Assembly (NCBI GenBank): GCA_041319085.1
Contig: CP101033.1
Coordinates: forward strand, 397,001 to 461,000
Direction: 5' to 3'
Length of the DNA: 64,000 bases
From: Aeromonas veronii
GTDB lineage: Bacteria > Pseudomonadota > Gammaproteobacteria > Enterobacterales > Aeromonadaceae
Made by a program: the position numbers and the translations under genes. The notes beneath the pieces were generated by a model. It had not been told where the DNA came from. It did not search any database and saw only the letters and a list, made by a program, of their open reading frames with translations. This document shows, one piece after another, positions 61,989-64,000 of the stretch. Position 1 is the first letter of the stretch. Each line of letters starts with the position of its first letter.

Positions 61989-63209
61989 ATGGCTAACTTT
62001 GCCTACAAGGGGCGTGACAACCAGGGCAACGCCACCAGTGGCGTGGTCGAAGCTGCCAACGAGATGGCGGCCGCCGAGCAGCTGATGCGCCGTGGCGTGA
62101 TGCCCACCGAGCTCAAACCGGGCAAGGCCAAGTCCGCTGCCATCGACTGGTCACTGTTGCTGGAAGGGGGCGTCAAGCTGGACGAGCTGGTGATCTTCAG
62201 CCGCCAGATGTATGCCCTGACCCGGGCGGGTATCCCGATCCTGCGCGCCATTGCCGGGCTGGAGGAGAGCACTCACAGCAAGCCGCTCAAGCGGGCGCTT
62301 CACTCGCTGGGGGAAGATCTCGGCAACGGTCGCCCGCTCTCCAGCTCGATGCAGGCGCACCCCAAGGTATTCAGCAGCCTGTTTGTCGCCATCATCCACG
62401 TGGGTGAGAACACAGGTCAGCTGGAAGAGGCCTTCTTGCAGCTCGCCAACTATTTCGAGCTGGAGCTGGAGACTCGCAAGCGGATCAAGACCGCCATGCG
62501 CTACCCCAGCTTCGTGATGATCGCCATCGGTATCGCCATGGTGATCCTCAATATCATGGTGATCCCGGTGTTTGCCGGCATGTTCGCCAAATTCGGGGTG
62601 GAGTTGCCGCTGGCGACCCGCATTCTGCTCGCCACCTCGCACTTTTTTGTCCACTACTGGTGGCTGCTGCTCGCCATTCTGGTGGGGATAGTGTTTGGTT
62701 GGCGCCGCTGGGTCGCCACCACCAAGGGCAAGCTGACCTGGCACCGCTGGCAGCTCAAGTTGCCGATCGTCGGCACCATCATAGAGCGCTCCCTGCTGGC
62801 CCGTTTTGCCCGCAGTTTTTCCATGATGCTCAAGGCAGGGGTGCCGCTGAACACGGCGCTGACCCTGGTGGCCGATGCGGTGGATAACGCTTATATGGCG
62901 GGGCGGGTGCGGGATATGCGCGCCGGTATCGAGCGGGGTGAGAGCCTGTTGCGCACCGCTGGCAGCAGCGGTCTGTTTACCCCGCTGGTGATGCAGATGA
63001 TCGCCGTGGGGGAGGAGACCGGTCAGGTCGATGACCTGCTCCATGAAGCGGCCGAGTATTACGAGCGGGAGGTGGATTATGACCTCAAGAGCCTTACCGC
63101 CCGCATCGAGCCGATCCTGATCGGGATCGTGGCAGTAATGGTGTTGATCCTGGCGCTCGGTATCTTCACACCGATGTGGGACATGATGCGCGCGGTTCGC
63201 GGCAAGTAA
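61989..63209 (+). CDS. mshG: MSHA inner-membrane platform protein MshG (PilC-like)
   Basis: A 406-residue GspF/PilC family protein with two GspF domains (LDELVIFSRQMYALTRAGIP and ARFARSFSMMLKAGVPLNTA) and three or four membrane helices. It transmits MshE force to the growing pilus. The C-terminus GIFTPMWDMMRAVRGK is the sequence repeated five times downstream. Three bases separate it from mshE. Confidence 0.96.
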   Translation: MANFAYKGRDNQGNATSGVVEAANEMAAAEQLMRRGVMPTELKPGKAKSAAIDWSLLLEGGVKLDELVIFSRQMYALTRAGIPILRAIAGLEESTHSKPLKRALHSLGEDLGNGRPLSSSMQAHPKVFSSLFVAIIHVGENTGQLEEAFLQLANYFELELETRKRIKTAMRYPSFVMIAIGIAMVILNIMVIPVFAGMFAKFGVELPLATRILLATSHFFVHYWWLLLAILVGIVFGWRRWVATTKGKLTWHRWQLKLPIVGTIIERSLLARFARSFSMMLKAGVPLNTALTLVADAVDNAYMAGRVRDMRAGIERGESLLRTAGSSGLFTPLVMQMIAVGEETGQVDDLLHEAAEYYEREVDYDLKSLTARIEPILIGIVAVMVLILALGIFTPMWDMMRAVRGK

Positions 63210-63527
63210 TCTTGCTGGAACTGGATATCTTCACGTCTGAGTGGTGGGGCATGATGCGCGCGGTTCGTGGCAAGTAATCTTGCTGGAACAGGATATCTTC
63301 ACGTCTGAGTGGTGGGACATGATGCGAGCCGTAAGAGGCAAGTAACTCGGCATCTTCACGCTTGAATGGTGGGACGTGATGGGAGCCGTAAGAGGCAAGT
63401 AACTCGGCATCTTCACACTTGAGTGGTGGGGCATGATGCGCGCGGTTCGCGGCAAGTAATCTTGCTGGAACTGGATATCTTCACGTCTGAGTGGTGGGAC
63501 ATGATGAGAGCCGTAAGAGGCAAGTGA
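63162..63527 (+). repeat. Array of degenerate mshG 3'-end copies
   Basis: The last 48 bases of mshG (copy 0, 63162-63209) are followed by five 51-base relatives, each ending in its own stop: 63227-63277, 63295-63345, 63352-63402, 63409-63459 and 63477-63527. All read IFT(S/L)EWW(G/D)(M/V)M(R/G)AVRGK. Periods are 68, 68, 57, 57 and 68 bases because two different spacers occur (17 or 6 bases). RAVRGK is written with two codon sets, CGCGCGGTTCGCGGC-like and CGAGCCGTAAGAGGC-like, and the spacer type follows the codon set. The extra copies resemble each other more than the mshG tail. Confidence 0.95.
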
Positions 63528-63547
63528 TCGGTGGAGTCGAGGACGGG

Positions 63548-64000
63548 ATGAGCAGACAGTCGCAGCAGGATGATCGCTGGCTGACCGGATATAGGCGGAT
63601 CGCCGTGATCATCCTGCTGATGGTGATCGTGGCGACCCTGGTGCGCAGCTATCAGGGCCATCGGGAGGAGGCGCAGCAACTCACCCTCACCCTGCTGGGG
63701 GAACAATTTGCCGAGCGGGTACAGCGCCTGCACGGGATCTGGCTTGATGAGCGGCGTCCGCAGATTTTGCACGCCGCAGGACAGCGCTGGCAGTTTGATC
63801 TCAGGGGGTGGCCCCTGGGGCTGGTGCCGCAGCAATCCCCTTCGGAAAACTGCCGCCAGTTGTGGCGGGCACTGGTGGGTGAGACGGAGAGTGGCATGCC
63901 TCCCCTGCAGGTTCTGGCCCGCCCCGATGGCAGTGGTTGCGAGATGGGGTGGGATGGTTATTGGCTGGTTTATCAGTTTTCTGACGGGCGGGTGATGAAA
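63548..64000 (+). CDS. mshF: MSHA biogenesis protein MshF, N-terminal part
   Basis: At least 151 residues, cut by the window end. A short cytoplasmic start and one membrane helix (IAVIILLMVIVATLVRSY) are followed by a periplasmic domain. Position after mshE-mshG, as in the Vibrio msh cluster, and the topology identify MshF; the protein itself is poorly conserved. GAGG lies just before the ATG. The tail-repeat array separates it from mshG. Confidence 0.8.
   Translation, partial: MSRQSQQDDRWLTGYRRIAVIILLMVIVATLVRSYQGHREEAQQLTLTLLGEQFAERVQRLHGIWLDERRPQILHAAGQRWQFDLRGWPLGLVPQQSPSENCRQLWRALVGETESGMPPLQVLARPDGSGCEMGWDGYWLVYQFSDGRVMK

Noticed and set aside
63200..63530. CRISPR-like array
   Set aside because: The repeats are degenerate copies of a coding 3' end with uneven 57/68 spacing, and the spacers are not unique.

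Overview
The window looks like chromosomal DNA of a gammaproteobacterium, most probably an Aeromonas. The coding DNA is GC-rich (about 60% by eye). Enterobacterial/Vibrio-type gene neighbourhoods are present: DUF484-xerC-yigB, fabR-yijD, rsmD/ftsY-ftsE-ftsX-rpoH, hutC-hutIGUH, kefG-kefB, and csrD(mshH)-mshI...mshF. The genus call rests on gene content and protein similarity recalled from memory, not on a search. I saw no tRNA, rRNA, CRISPR array or prophage.

Layout. 0-5.7 kb: end of a DUF484 gene, xerC and a YigB-type phosphatase, a decayed cyclic-nucleotide-gated channel gene, a lipoprotein, a PuuD-like amidotransferase, darP, yijD and fabR. 5.8-8.2 kb: an ISL3-family insertion sequence with a perfect 8-bp target duplication splits a fatty acid desaturase gene after its seventh codon, just downstream of a probable FabR operator. 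8.3-20.6 kb: small membrane and metabolic genes, an EmrAB-type efflux pair with a divergent LysR regulator, a dicarboxylate symporter, a second LysR gene, a short TatA-family gene, a lytic transglycosylase and a phospholipase D-family enzyme. 21-25 kb: a fused TRAP permease with its TAXI receptor. 25-34.4 kb: oligopeptidase B, a DUF411 protein, an SDR/LysR pair, the KefG/KefB potassium efflux system, SirB2 and a WYL-domain regulator. 34.7-35.25 kb: a CsrB-family regulatory RNA with a long series of AGGA-loop hairpins. 35-41 kb: DUF1145, rsmD, ftsYEX and rpoH. 41-48.2 kb: carbonic anhydrase and the complete histidine utilisation cluster, with two palindromic HutC operators. 48.3-48.9 kb: a scar holding tails of a chaA-like antiporter and of a receiver domain. 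48.8-52.8 kb: an EAL phosphodiesterase and CsrD (MshH). 53.9 kb to the end: the MSHA (type IVa) pilus biogenesis operon from mshI to a partial mshF.

Gene interactions. Three parts of the window belong to one likely regulatory circuit. CsrB sequesters CsrA. CsrD promotes CsrB turnover. The MSHA operon beside csrD carries MshE, whose N-terminal domain is a c-di-GMP receptor, and an EAL enzyme lies next door. FabR and the adjacent desaturase form a membrane-lipid unit that the insertion sequence has broken. The hut genes form a repressor-controlled catabolic operon.

The most unusual structure is a series of five degenerate copies of the 3' end of mshG (each with its own stop codon) between mshG and mshF. 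A similar single duplication of the mshI tail lies earlier in the same operon. Several gene-free stretches ending in intrinsic terminators (around 16.8, 20.9, 40.0 and 50.6 kb) are candidate small RNA genes.
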